Assembly (NCBI RefSeq): GCF_004365165.1
Contig: NZ_SOCH01000004.1
Location: forward strand, 1-64,000
Origin: Metamycoplasma hyosynoviae
Lineage (GTDB): Bacteria; Bacillota_I; Bacilli_A; Mycoplasmatales; Metamycoplasmataceae
DNA length: 64,000 bases
Direction of reading: 5' to 3'
Shown: positions 43,944-53,744 of the stretch, one piece after another
Position numbering within the stretch: position 1 is the first letter of the stretch
How the letters are laid out: each line of letters opens with the position of its first letter
Notes under the pieces: model-generated
What the model saw: only the letters and a program-made list of their open reading frames with translations
Told to the model about the DNA's origin: nothing
Database searches by the model: none
Translations under genes and position numbers: made by a program

Positions 43944-46245
43944 TTGAATTACCTATAATGCCGTTGAATTTAAATTCATCAGGAATTTTATCCACACCGT
44001 TAGCAAACAATGCTGTTTTAATGTTTGGATATCTCTTTTGAAGTTCTTCTCTAAATGAACTTTGTTGGTGTTTACCACCACCATTTATTAAATCGTATTG
44101 TGGCAAATTATACTTTCCAAACATTCCTTTGTAGTCAAAACCTTCAGATCTGAATGCAACTGCAAGTCCTGTTTTTGCACCTTCATTTGAAGCGAAATAT
44201 GTTCCTATTAATTCATTTTTGCCAGTTCTTAATGAAGAACCAGAAGCGCCACCTGCTGGTGCGTAGTGTCTAGGCGCATATTGTAAACCATATGCAAAAT
44301 ATTGTTTACCTTGATATTCAAATAGTTTAGATGCTAATTTATGTGCACCTAAGAATGCATCTATAACACCAGGTTTATCAACAAATGTTCTATATCCCAA
44401 ACTATAAGATAGTCAATTACCGTATTTTGTATCTTCTTCGGTAAGATCTAATCTATTAAAAAATCTATAATCAGAGTTAGTTCATAAACTATATGATCAG
44501 CGCATTTGTTGCGCTTCTTTTTCATAATCATACTTATATAAATCGTCGTATAGTACTCAGTCATATATAGAAAGAGGTCAACCAACGATATAGATACTAT
44601 CTAAATTTGCACTATTTTTAATTTGTTCTTCGATTTTTTTGATTTGTTCTTGAATCTCTTTTTTGGTTGCGTCATCATATGGTTTAGTTAATTTTTCTTT
44701 TAGACTATTTAATTTTTTTTCTAATTTAACCAATGGAAAGTTAACTCTAGAATAGTCTTTCAAGAATGAATCTTTCATGATTTTTACATGTTTTGCTGTA
44801 TCAGATTCATAATCATTAGTTACAGCTTTTGCTAATTCTCCAGCATTTTTTAATGTTCAATTCTCATTTAAAGCACTACTATATTTTTTTGTTACATCAA
44901 GATTGTTACTATGAACACCTACTTTAAGATTAGCTGCTTTTTCAAAGTCTACTTCAATTACGGCAAAATCTTGAAAATCTTGTACATCTTTAAATTTTGC
45001 TTTTTGAGCACTATTCATATAATCAGCAGGATTATCTTTCATATAGTCAGTTGCTGTATAGAATGTTTTAAACATTTCTTTTACACCATCACCATTAAAT
45101 GAAAATTTTTCAATTTTAGAATCAAATTGATCTAGTCTAAATACTGTATTCAATCCTACATTTTTGATTATTCTTGTTAATGATACGGCCACAAGTTTTT
45201 CTGGATCAAATTCTTTTACAACGTGTAAGTTGGTCCCTAAGTAAAACTTAGTTGCTGGTTGACCATTATTATTTTTTTGATAGTCTAAAATTCATGCTGT
45301 ACCAGAAGAACCTTTGGTTTCATTTGGTTTGCCTGTCTTCATATCAAAACGAATAGAAAATGTCTGAAGAGCAGAAGTTTTATACATTTCATTTGGTAAT
45401 TGTCTTGGAAGCCCTGTAGTTTTGAATTCGTTATCTCTACCTAAACTATCAACTCATGAAGGCCCTTTGCCCGATTCTGATCCTTCATTTACATATAATT
45501 TAGTTTCACTGCCTTCTTTTACTGCAAGCGATTGCTTCTTAACTTTTGCAGAATCATATTTTTCAAGTCCTAATTCTTGAGCCAACTTATCAAACTTTTC
45601 TTTTTCAGCAGTTTCAAGTGTAGGATTATAAGATGTATCACCTTGTTGTTGGCGTTTTAAAATTTCTGTATATTTTTTATTGTCAAGTTCATATCTTTGC
45701 TTTTGATCATTTGCAATATACTTATCGATTTCTGAAGGTTGTGGTTTTAATCCGGTTGTTGCACTCCAGTTTGCACCAATACCATCATGTCTAAACCCGT
45801 TTTCAGTTATAGTCTTTAAAACAAAATTATCCTTTTGGTCTTTTTTAGGATCGTTTTTATAAAAGATTTTTACAATTATGTCAAATATTCCAGTTTTACT
45901 TGAATCGGTTGCAGTATCACTATTATCATTAACGGTACCATAAATTTCATAATCAATTCTATCAGCATCAGCACCTTCAATAGATAATTTGATGTCGTTT
46001 TGATTTATGTTTTTAGTATATATAGAATTTCTTTCAGCATTTGGATATGGTGAAAATTGAGTAAGTTTAATTTTTAAACCACTAGCAATTTTTGTCAAAT
46101 CACTTTGTTTCTGTTCTGGAGTTTTTTGAATATCATTAGGATTGGCTTTTTTAGTATTAATACAGCTAGCAGAAATCATTGCAAATAAGGGCATCGATGC
46201 AATAGGTGCTAGACATAATAATATTTTTTGATTTGTTTTATTCAT
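43933..46245 (-). CDS. MIP-type (DUF31) immunoglobulin protease lipoprotein
   Basis: This 770-aa lipoprotein has the box ISASC (Cys28). It has a domain with trypsin-like residues: His in GTNLHVV (about His341), Asp in QDFAVIEVD (about Asp426) and the nucleophile loop AGGASGSS (about Ser668). This matches DUF31 mycoplasma Ig proteases that cleave between VH and CH1. The N-terminal 250 residues contain a lipoprotein-associated module. It leads the operon, overlaps the twelve-span gene by 11 nt and is preceded by GGTGAT before ATG 46245. Its promoter abuts an A18 tract. Substrate specificity is inferred from the MIB at the operon's far end. Confidence 0.85.
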
Positions 46246-46255
46246 TTTATCACCA

Positions 46256-46280
46256 TTATATATATTTACAATATATATAA
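46256..46280 (-). promoter_or_regulatory. Leader hairpin before the MIP gene
   Basis: A 10-bp A/T-only inverted repeat (46256-46265 with 46271-46280, 5-nt loop) ends next to the ribosome-binding site of the MIP gene. It may tune translation of the operon's first gene. Confidence 0.4.
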
Positions 46281-46326
46281 GTTCTTTTTTGGCAGTCCTT
46301 TCATTGGCTCTTTTAAAAGCGTTTAA

Positions 46327-46353
46327 ATTCTACACTTTTTTTTTTTTTTTTTT
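46327..46353 (-). promoter_or_regulatory. Putative phase-variable promoter of the MIP-F1-like-MIB operon
   Basis: Reading the minus strand, an A18 tract (46353-46336) is followed by GTG and the -10 box TAGAAT (46332-46327), about 80 nt before the start codon. The tract fills the spacer where a -35 element should be spaced from the -10 box, as in the poly-A switches of mycoplasma variable lipoproteins. A palindrome GCATTTAAATGC lies further upstream at 46385-46396. Confidence 0.65.
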
Positions 46354-46454
46354 GTTGCTAAAAACGTTTTTATAATGATTAAACGCATTTAAATGCAATT
46401 AACAAAATATCAATTTTTTATGCCAAAATTGTCAAAAATTTTTGCGTTTTTAGA

Positions 46455-46484
46455 ACAAAAAAATACCACTTTTTTTGGTATTTT
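46455..46484 (-). terminator. Terminator of infC-rpmI-rplT
   Basis: AAAATACC (46460-46467) pairs with GGTATTTT (46477-46484), with a T-tract on the minus strand beyond it, about 20 nt after the rplT stop. Confidence 0.8.
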
Positions 46485-46502
46485 AGAGTATTTTGTGAGG
46501 TA

Positions 46503-46868
46503 TTATTTTACCTTTTTTTCTAATGATTTCTTAACTTTTTCAATTACTTTATTGAAGGTTTCTGGATAATTAATAGCTAGTTCTGAAAGCATTTTTCTAT
46601 TGATTTGAATCTTAGCTTCTTTAAGCCCTTCTATTAATCTTGAATAGGTTATTCCCATAGGTCTACAAGCTGCATTAATTCTAGCAATTCATAGCTTTCT
46701 AAATTCACGTTTGATTTGTTTACGGTCTCTAAAAGCATATGTTCATGATTTAACAACTGCTTGTTTTGCTACTTTAAATCCTATAGATTTATGTCCTCAG
46801 TAGCCTTTTGCTAATTTAATTCATTTGTTACGTCTTCTTCTTGTAACAATTCCACCTTTTGTACGCAT
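46503..46868 (-). CDS. rplT: 50S ribosomal protein L20
   Basis: This 121-aa protein binds 23S rRNA early in 50S assembly. The start MRTKGGIVTRRRRNKWIKLAKGYWG, the block [24 protein letters not shown] and the ending GLKEAKIQINRKMLSELA are family hallmarks. Several Trp are UGA-coded, which splits the frame under the standard code. AAGGAGAG precedes ATG 46868. It is the last gene of the conserved infC-rpmI-rplT operon, in the normal order. Confidence 0.97.
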
Positions 46869-46903
46869 ATAACTTTCTCTCCTTAATCTTTATTCACTTT
46901 GTT

Positions 46904-47092
46904 TTATATTAATTCTTTATATCTTTTGAAATCTGAATGAGATAATTGAGAACCTTTACGTGAATGACGTTTTTGTTTTGTGGTTTTATTTTGTGCTAAA
47001 TGTGAACGGTATGCATTTCCACGTTTGATTTTTCCGTTTTTAGTAATCTTAATTCTTTTTTTAAGACCACTTTTAGTCTTCATTTTTGGCAT
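46904..47092 (-). CDS. rpmI: 50S ribosomal protein L35
   Basis: This 62-aa, very basic ribosomal protein starts [20 protein letters not shown] and contains the typical [17 protein letters not shown] region. Its start overlaps the infC 3' end by 20 nt, and rplT follows after 35 nt, as in the canonical operon. Confidence 0.97.
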   Translation of the reverse strand: MPKMKTKSGLKKRIKITKNGKIKRGNAYRSHLAQNKTTKQKRHSRKGSQLSHSDFKRYKELI

Positions 47093-47726
47093 CTAATTCT
47101 CCTTGATCTGAATCTTTTTGACCTTTTGTTTCAATTTTCTTCTTATCTTTTTCTATGAACATATCTAGAAATTTTCCATTTTGTAGAATAGCTTCTTTTG
47201 TTATTTTAGCTATATCTTCTACTAAAGCAAAGAATTTATCTAATATTTCAGTTCCAAGTTCAGTTCTTGATTTTTCTCTACCTCTGAATTTAACCGAAAT
47301 CTTTACTCTATCTCCATTTAATATAAATTCTCTTGCTTTTTTGGCTTTAGTTTTTAAATCGTTATCACCAATTAAAGGTGTTAATCTAATTTCACGATTA
47401 TTTGTAACCGTTTGTTTTTCTTTATTGATTTTTTGTTTTTTCTTCTTTTCGTATTTGAACTTACCATAGTCCATTAATCTAGCAATCGGTTTATTATTAT
47501 CAAGTGCTATTAATACTAAATCAAGATTTTTATCTTCAGCGTGAGATATTGCATCTTCTTTAGTCATAACGCCTAATTTTTCGCCTGTTTCAGAAATTAC
47601 AAAAATCTTTTTATATGGAATATTTTCGTTGATAACATGTTCTGCTTTTGGCAAACGACTATTAAGATTATTTGATTTTACAGTGTTGTTTATAATCTTC
47701 TCCTTATCAAATAAAAAAGTGGACAT
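47073..47726 (-). CDS. infC: Translation initiation factor IF-3
   Basis: This 217-aa factor binds the 30S subunit, keeps subunits apart and checks start-codon fidelity. It shows [22 protein letters not shown] (N-domain) and the linker and C-domain blocks [24 protein letters not shown] [15 protein letters not shown] and [19 protein letters not shown] Lys/Glu/Asp-rich tail extends past the usual end. ATG 47726 is chosen because it follows the purine-rich GAGAAGTGG. An in-frame TTG 15 nt upstream (47741) is an alternative. The start codon lies in a small hairpin loop. Confidence 0.95.
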   Translation of the reverse strand: MSTFLFDKEKIINNTVKSNNLNSRLPKAEHVINENIPYKKIFVISETGEKLGVMTKEDAISHAEDKNLDLVLIALDNNKPIARLMDYGKFKYEKKKKQKINKEKQTVTNNREIRLTPLIGDNDLKTKAKKAREFILNGDRVKISVKFRGREKSRTELGTEILDKFFALVEDIAKITKEAILQNGKFLDMFIEKDKKKIETKGQKDSDQGELDAKNED

Positions 47727-47734
47727 ATCCACTT
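47717..47734 (-). promoter_or_regulatory. Hairpin enclosing the infC start codon
   Basis: The arms AAGTGGA and TCCACTT pair perfectly (7 bp) around a 4-nt loop that contains most of the ATG at 47726-47724. The purine-rich arm would also be the ribosome-binding site. The structure could allow control of IF-3 synthesis. Confidence 0.5.
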
Positions 47735-47741
47735 CTCTCAA

Positions 47742-47850
47742 CCTACAAAAAAAATATATAAATACCTATTATTTTATGTAGCAACCAATACGAGCAATCG
47801 TAAGGTGAGAAATGAATCTTCTTTTTGCTAACTAAGCATTAGGTATTATA
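47742..47850 (-). promoter_or_regulatory. infC operon promoter and leader
   Basis: TATAAT on the minus strand (47850-47845) overlaps the stop codon of nadD and precedes a leader of about 110 nt. This leader could hold an IF3/L20-type autoregulatory structure as known in Firmicutes, but I see no clear match to a named family. No strong -35 box is evident. Confidence 0.4.
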
Positions 47851-48946
47851 ACTTAATTTTTAATATTTTTTCGTAAATTTCCTTTTGGTCTGGAGTAAAT
47901 ATAATGCCTTTTTCACGATTATAATCTAGACAACATACTTTAATAGTTTCATCCAAACATTTATCAAAATCTTTAAATGCTAAATTTCTCAATTTTTGCA
48001 CACCTTTTCAGGTTCTACCTAAACCGATTTTATCGGCAACATATAAAATCTTATCTAGCAAGGTTGGATCTAATGATAATGTTGTATGCACTTTTATAGA
48101 ATCTAAAACTTCTTCATCCGGATACATATAATCATATTTTAGAAAATAATAAGCAGTAGTTTGATGATATTTATAAGGCAAAATATTTTCTTCACCATAT
48201 TTTTTTAAATATTCAAATGATTTTTCATTAGATCATTCTTTAGTTATATCATGCATATAACCAGCACGATATGCTTTTATGTGAAATTCTTTATCATTAG
48301 GTTTTAAATATTTAGAAAGTTTTAAAGCAAAATCTGCTGTTTGCTTTAAATGATAATATCTGAAATGAGAAAGTGAATGTTTTGCAATTTCATCAAAATA
48401 TAAAAAGTTTGAACCAATATATTTTTGAACTTTTTCATCAACTTGTTGCAAATTACCTTTGCGATAGTTGGTTGATGAAAAATCATAAAATTTATTATTT
48501 AATTGAAGACAATTATATTTTTTAAAATTTAGGTGTTTATATTTTTTTGTTCGATTAAAAACACTAATTTTTACAAGTTCAGAAATTTTGTCAATTTCTT
48601 TTCATTTATGTAGTTTTGGTAAATTATCAGAACCTATTAAAAAATAAAATTTAGCATCTTTAAACTTGGAAACGAAATATTCAACTGTATCTATGGTGTA
48701 AGATAAAGTGTTTCGGTTGGTTTCAAATTCTGATATTTTCATTTTAGGATTATGACTAATTACAAGTTTAATCATATTAATCCTATGTTTAGAACTTTCA
48801 TAATCTTGATTTTTCTTAAATGGATTTTTATTTGCAGGAACAAAATAAAGTTCATCAAGCCCTAGTTCTTGAATAGCATCTTCTGCAATTAAAATGTGTC
48901 CCTTATGTATTGGATTGAAACTGCCACCAAATATTCCTATTTTCAT
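47846..48946 (-). CDS. nadD: NadD nicotinate-nucleotide adenylyltransferase fused to HD domain
   Basis: This is a 366-aa two-domain protein. Residues 1-190 are NadD, with nucleotide-binding GIFGGSFNPIHKGHI and a later IGSDNLPKLHKW, which makes nicotinate adenine dinucleotide for NAD synthesis. Residues 200-366 form an HD-type phosphohydrolase (YqeK-like) with HFRYYHLKQTADFA, AGYMHDITKEW and KVHTTLS. The fusion is known in other mycoplasmas. Several Trp are UGA-coded. It starts 8 nt after dinB. In Firmicutes the YqeK enzyme hydrolyses Ap4A; that activity is inferred here. Confidence 0.93.
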
Positions 48947-48954
48947 TTTGCCTC

Positions 48955-50160
48955 TTAGTCTACTAATTTTTTAATAAATTTTATACCTTGTAAGTTTTTA
49001 ATTTCAGTTTCATATTGTTTTAATGTTTTCAAAACATTAGCTTTAAAGTGATTATTGATTATTAGAATTATATTTTTTACTTTATCATTTTCGAAATCTG
49101 TGAAAAGATCAATGAAATCATTTTGCAAATATATTTCTCTTAAATTAGAAACTCTAACGCCTATTCCCCTTAATGGTTCATCTTGCCAATTTGTATTGAA
49201 TAAAAATAGTACAATGTCAAAGATTTTTTCCCATGTGCTGATATGTTCAGATAATTTCTTTTGAAAGATATGCCATTTTTTATCTATATTTCTTAGTTGA
49301 ATTGAAACCACATTTCCTTCACGACCAAGAGATTGCAAACTATTAGCAACATCTTTGCATAAATCCATTAACTTACTTTTTATCTGTGAAAAATCTTCTA
49401 GATCATCTTCTAAAAATGTTTCATTTCTACCAATACCTTGCGGATTTCATTTTGTGTTAACAATTTCTTGTGATACTTCACCTTTAAGTTGTTTTAATAA
49501 ACCAGCATAATTTTTACCAAATATTTTCTTTAGAAAATTGTTGTTTTCTAGATTCACAATATCTCGATATGTTTTTATTCCAGTTTCTAACAATTTTTTA
49601 GAATAAGCTTTACCAATCCCAAATATCTTATTAACTTCTAAATCATAAAAATTTTTCTCAATATCTTCTGGCTTAGTTCAAATAATTCCATGAGGCTTTG
49701 CCTTATAAGTAGACATTTTAGCCAAAAACTTAGTATAAGATATTCCAATAGAACAAGGTATTGAAGTATTCTTTTTGATTTTTTCTTGCAATTCTGTTGC
49801 TATTTCAAGTGGATTTTGTCAAACTTCTAATTCTTTTTCAATAAAACATTCATCTATTGAATAGATTTCTATTTTGTCAGAAAAATTGTCTTTTATATAA
49901 TTAAAGATATTTTGTGATACTTCAACATAATATTCCAAATTAGGTTCAACAATTACAACACTAGGAAATTTTTCTTTAATTAAATAAATTGGATCGCCTG
50001 CTTTAAAACCAAGTTTTTTAAGTTCAGATGATATTGCTGTTGCAATACTTCTTTTGTATTGTTTAGCAATAGCAACAGGTTTATTGATAAGCGATGGATT
50101 ATTTTTTCTTTCACAACTTACAAAAAATGAATCCATATCCACATGAAATATATATTTCAT
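48955..50160 (-). CDS. dinB: Y-family DNA polymerase IV
   Basis: This 401-aa translesion polymerase has metal-binding motifs HVDMDSFF (residues 6-13) and YSIDECFIE, with SIGISYTKFLAKMST and FGIGKAYSKKLLETGI (helix-hairpin-helix) following. The little-finger domain includes SLGREGNVVSIQLRNIDKKW and PLRGIGVRVSNL. A C-terminal extension of about 70 residues after the little finger (DFIDLFTDF...) lacks an obvious beta-clamp motif apart from a possible weak DLF. Five or more UGA-Trp codons occur. Its ATG overlaps the sufU stop (TAATG). Confidence 0.93.
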
Positions 50161-50588
50161 TAAGCAATGCCTTTTTTAAAAGCTCTATAAATTATAGAAG
50201 CACACTCTAATCTATTAAAATGAACTTTTACATTTCTAAACACTTGTAATTTTTTAATTTCACAATAGGTTTTGGATTTATCATTCAAGTTAATCATTTC
50301 AAAATATTGATCCAAAATATTTGCAATTTCAGATTTTGATTTATTTAATACAAACTCAATAAATAAATCAACGGATGATAAAAATATTAAACAACCTACA
50401 GCTTCATATTCAACTTCAATTAAATTATCATTTTCTCAAATCAAATTAATTTTTAAATCATCTACACAAATATTTGAGTGTTCAAAAATAGTATTATCTT
50501 TTATTTCTATCTTAGATTTTTTGTACTTAGGATTTATATAGGCTTCAAATATGATTTTTCTAATTTCATCATTAGAATAAGTAGTCAA
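50160..50588 (-). CDS. sufU: Iron-sulfur cluster scaffold / zinc-dependent sulfur acceptor
   Basis: This 142-aa SufU/NifU-N-type protein has the three conserved cysteine sites in context: NICVDDLKINLIW (Cys-X-Asp), EAVGCLIFLSSVD (GC) and RLECASIIYRAFKKG. One UGA-Trp occurs. No ATG fits the frame start. A TTG at 50588 is preceded at ideal spacing by the strongest Shine-Dalgarno in the region (AAGGGGGTGA), so TTG initiation is chosen. It overlaps sufS by 17 nt and forms the usual mycoplasma SufS-SufU pair for Fe-S assembly or tRNA thiolation. Confidence 0.85.
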
Positions 50589-51750
50589 TAAATTCACCCC
50601 CTTCTTTTAATGCGTTTATAAAAGTATCTACATCTTTAAAATTATTATAAAATGAAAGTGAAACTCTTACATAACTATTTTCAAAATTATCTATCTTAGT
50701 GGTCATTTGCGCGCAAAATAGCCCTGATCTAACATAGATATTTTTATGACCTAAATATGATGCTATGTCTTGTGAAGGGATATTTTTTACATTAAATAAT
50801 GTAATAATGTCGCCATGATTTGATTTTATTTCTATATTTTTTAACCCTGAAAGTTTGTCATATAAATAATTTGCAACTTCTTTTTCAACACTTTGGATTT
50901 CTTCATAGCCAATTTCTTGAACAAATTTTATTGCCTCATTTAATTGTAAAATTCCACAAATATTATGTGTTCCAGGTTCAAATTTTGAAATATTAGTATT
51001 TGATATTCAAGTGCAATAATCAATGTTATGGACTTGACCTCCACCTCATTTGGTCGGTTCTAGTTTTTCAAATAAATTGTTTTTTATTGCAAGCACGCCA
51101 ACTCCAGTAGGCCCATACATTTTATTAGCTGAAAATGCAATTACATCACAATTTTCTAGTGAGACTTTTTCATGAGCTATAGCCTGAGCTGCATCATTTA
51201 TTAAAATGATGTTTTTAGTTTTACAATATTTGTAAATATTTTCAAGGTCATATTTAACATTATAATTATTAGTCATTTGTGAAAGTGAAACTATTGAAAT
51301 AGTGTCTGATTTAATTTTTTCGATTAAATCATTTTCATCTTCAAAATAATCAATCAAAACTTTTTTAGAAGTTTTAAAGTTTTCAATGAAAGGTACAATG
51401 TTTGAGCTATGGTTAAATTTAGAAAGTAAAATTTTTCCTTCTTTAATAATTGAAGATAACATTTTTACTATCAAATTTAAACTTTCAGTTGTGCCACTTG
51501 TAAAAATTATTTGACCATCTTGACCATTGATAAAAGATGAAACATTTTTTCTAGTTTCTTCTATTTCTTGAATAACCTTGATTCCTAGAATTGAATTTGC
51601 TGTTCTTGTCGATATTGAATATTTTTCATAAAACTCATTACCTTTTTCAATAACTGAATAAGGTTTGAAAGTAAGTGCAGAATTATCAAAATAAACAATA
51701 TTTTTGTTATTTTTAAACATTGGAAATTTTATTTTTCAATTTTTCATCAT
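50572..51750 (-). CDS. sufS: Cysteine desulfurase
   Basis: This 392-aa PLP enzyme removes sulfur from cysteine as a persulfide for Fe-S and thio-modification pathways. It has IVYFDNSALTFKP at the N terminus, FTSGTTESLNLI, the PLP-lysine site FSANKMYGPTGVG, and the catalytic loop VRSGLFCAQM. The first ATG pair at 51750/51747 is used because AAAGGGAG lies 7 nt upstream; starting at 51720 would drop MMKNWKIKFP. UGA-Trp codons include the WGGG after the PLP region. sufU follows with a 17-nt overlap. Confidence 0.94.
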
Positions 51751-51754
51751 AATC

Positions 51755-52492
51755 TTACTCCCTTTCAAAAAGTGTTATATATTCAATATTTTTTGATTTA
51801 AATCCTTTGATTGGAGATTTTGCAATATTTAAGAATTTAAATTCATTTTCACTTGCAATTAATTTTATTTTATTAATAATTTCTTCATGGTGAATTTCAT
51901 TTACATATCCACCAGGTTCAACTAATTTTGATGGTGCTTCAAATTGTGGTTTTATTAAAACCATAATTTTTTTACCTGAACTTAGTAAAGGTGATGCCAC
52001 TTTAAAAACATATTTTAAACTAATAAAAGAAACATCACAACTTATGAAATCAATCTCTTCTTGAAAATATGATTTGTTTAAGTCCTTTAAATTAGTTTTT
52101 TCATAGACTTTTATTTTGTCTATTATTCTTAAAGAATAATCCAATTGATTAGTACCAACATCAACAGCATAAATTTTTTTAGCATTGTTTTCTAGTAGCA
52201 CTTGAACAAATCCACCAGTCGAACTCCCAATGTCTAAACAAACTTTATCTTCTATTTCAATATTAAACAATTCAATAGCTTCAAGAAGTTTATAAGCTCC
52301 ACGAGAAACATATTTTTTCTCAAATATATTTTCAGTGATTTTTATTTTTACTTCTTCTTTATAAGTTTCGGTTTTCAGTAAGACTTTATTACCATTAGCA
52401 AACACTTTACCCTGCATAATAAGCGATTGAAAAACTTTCTCATCAATTTCAGGATAACGTGTTTTTAGTATATCAATTATTTTTTTGGTCAT
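51755..52492 (-). CDS. TlyA-family rRNA 2'-O-methyltransferase (hemolysin-like)
   Basis: This 245-aa protein has an N-terminal S4-like RNA-binding region (LIMQGKVFANGNKVL) and a Rossmann methyltransferase domain with YVSRGAYKLLEAIE, SAM loop VCLDIGSSTGGFVQVLLE, VDVGTNQLDY and ISCDVSFISLKYV. Family members methylate 16S and 23S rRNA cytidines, and some are annotated as hemolysins. It sits between nusB (16-nt overlap) and sufS (4-nt gap). No UGA is used. Confidence 0.9.
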   Translation of the reverse strand: MTKKIIDILKTRYPEIDEKVFQSLIMQGKVFANGNKVLLKTETYKEEVKIKITENIFEKKYVSRGAYKLLEAIELFNIEIEDKVCLDIGSSTGGFVQVLLENNAKKIYAVDVGTNQLDYSLRIIDKIKVYEKTNLKDLNKSYFQEEIDFISCDVSFISLKYVFKVASPLLSSGKKIMVLIKPQFEAPSKLVEPGGYVNEIHHEEIINKIKLIASENEFKFLNIAKSPIKGFKSKNIEYITLFERE

Positions 52493-52899
52493 ATATCTAA
52501 TTTTGAAACAATATCAAGGACTTTATTAATAAGTTTGTATTCTGAACCTGGAATATATATTTTTGCAATATTAATCATTTCGTTGATTACAACTTTGTGT
52601 TCAGTGATAAACATTTCATATATTCCATATATTAAAATAGCACGCACAAGTGGTTGTAATCTTTCTCATTCTCATTCATCTTTAGTAATAGAAACTATGA
52701 GTTTTTTGAATAGCTCATATTTGCCTTCAATTTGTGAAAGTATTACTATTTCATTCTTCAAAAGTTCTTCTTCTTCAAATAGTTCATTTGCATTTAGTTT
52801 TTCACCAAGAAGTTCATATTTATAAATGAAATTTATAATTTTTACACGTTTGTCAAAAATTTTCTGCAAAAATACCATTTTTTTATCTTCATTTTTCAT
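52477..52899 (-). CDS. nusB: Transcription antitermination factor NusB
   Basis: This 140-aa helical protein shows the C-terminal NusB signature VRAILIYGIYEM...VVINEMINIAKIY and GSEYKLINKVLDIV, with EWEWERLQP before it (UGA-Trp). It pairs with NusE/S10 in rRNA antitermination and processing. ATG 52899 is chosen, with AAAGGA 8 nt upstream; an ATG at 52908 has no room for a site. The end reads ...LDIWPKK, since the UGA near 52490 is Trp, and overlaps the tlyA-like gene by 16 nt. Confidence 0.87.
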
Positions 52900-52915
52900 A
52901 GAACACATCCTTTAA

Positions 52916-53716
52916 TTATTTTGCTCAAATATTGATTAGTTCAATAAATTTTTCTTTTGGATTTTTCGTTAATCTAAATACAATTCCATTTAATTGACAT
53001 TTATTTTTTGAAACTTGAAAGGGCAAAAATGCTCCAAAACGCATTTTCTCATAAACTTCTTGAAAATTAGAACCAATAGCGCAGTCCCTAGGTCCACACA
53101 TACCAGCATCAGTTACATAATAAGTCCCATTAGGAAGTGTTCTTGCATCATTAGTTTGTACATGAGTATGTGTGCCAAAAAAAGCATCAATTTTTCCATC
53201 AGTATATAAAGAAAAGACAGATTTTTCAGCTGTAGTTTCAGCATGAAAGTCAATTATTCAATAATCTGCTTTATTTTCTTTGTATAGTGTGTCAAATTCA
53301 TCAAAGAAATTATTAGCTACTTCTTCTTCTCAAGGAGCAAGTAGAGGATTGAAAGTAATACCCATAAAACTCATTATGGCTATTTTTTTACCTTTTACTT
53401 CAAAAATTCTAATTCCCTTACCAGGATATTTTTTTTCAATATTAGCAGGTCTAATTAAATCATTATTATCAATTATTTCTTTGATTTCATCTTTTGCTCA
53501 AACATGGTTACCAAGGGTAAATGCATTCACTCCAATAGATTTTAATTTTAAATAATCTTTAGGAACAAAGCCTTTGCGTCCAGAAACATTCTCAGCTTGT
53601 GCAATAACAAAATCAATATGATATTTTTTCTTTATTTCTGCAATATGTTTAGCAACCATATCAATTCCAGGTTTACCAAAAATATCACCAAGAAATAAAA
53701 CGTTTATATTTTCCAT
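52916..53716 (-). CDS. YmdB-like metallophosphoesterase
   Basis: This 266-aa member of the YmdB phosphodiesterase family has metal-ligand motifs FLGDIFGKPG, AENVSGRKGF, LGNHVW (UGA-Trp), IIDFHAETTAEK and FFGTHTHVQTND. The length is typical. Homologues hydrolyse 2',3'-cyclic nucleotides and, in Bacillus, affect sporulation and biofilm choice; the role in mycoplasmas is unknown. It is followed by nusB after 16 nt. Confidence 0.92.
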
Positions 53717-53744
53717 AATTTTAATTATATTAAAATATATGTTT

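Noticed and set aside
47726..47741. TTG at 47741 as the true infC start.
   Set aside because: It has no properly spaced ribosome-binding site; the ATG at 47726 follows a purine-rich stretch. The TTG is kept only as an alternative.
51718..51750. ATG at 51720 as the sufS start.
   Set aside because: An in-frame ATG pair 27-30 nt upstream has AAAGGGAG at good spacing, so the longer protein is preferred.
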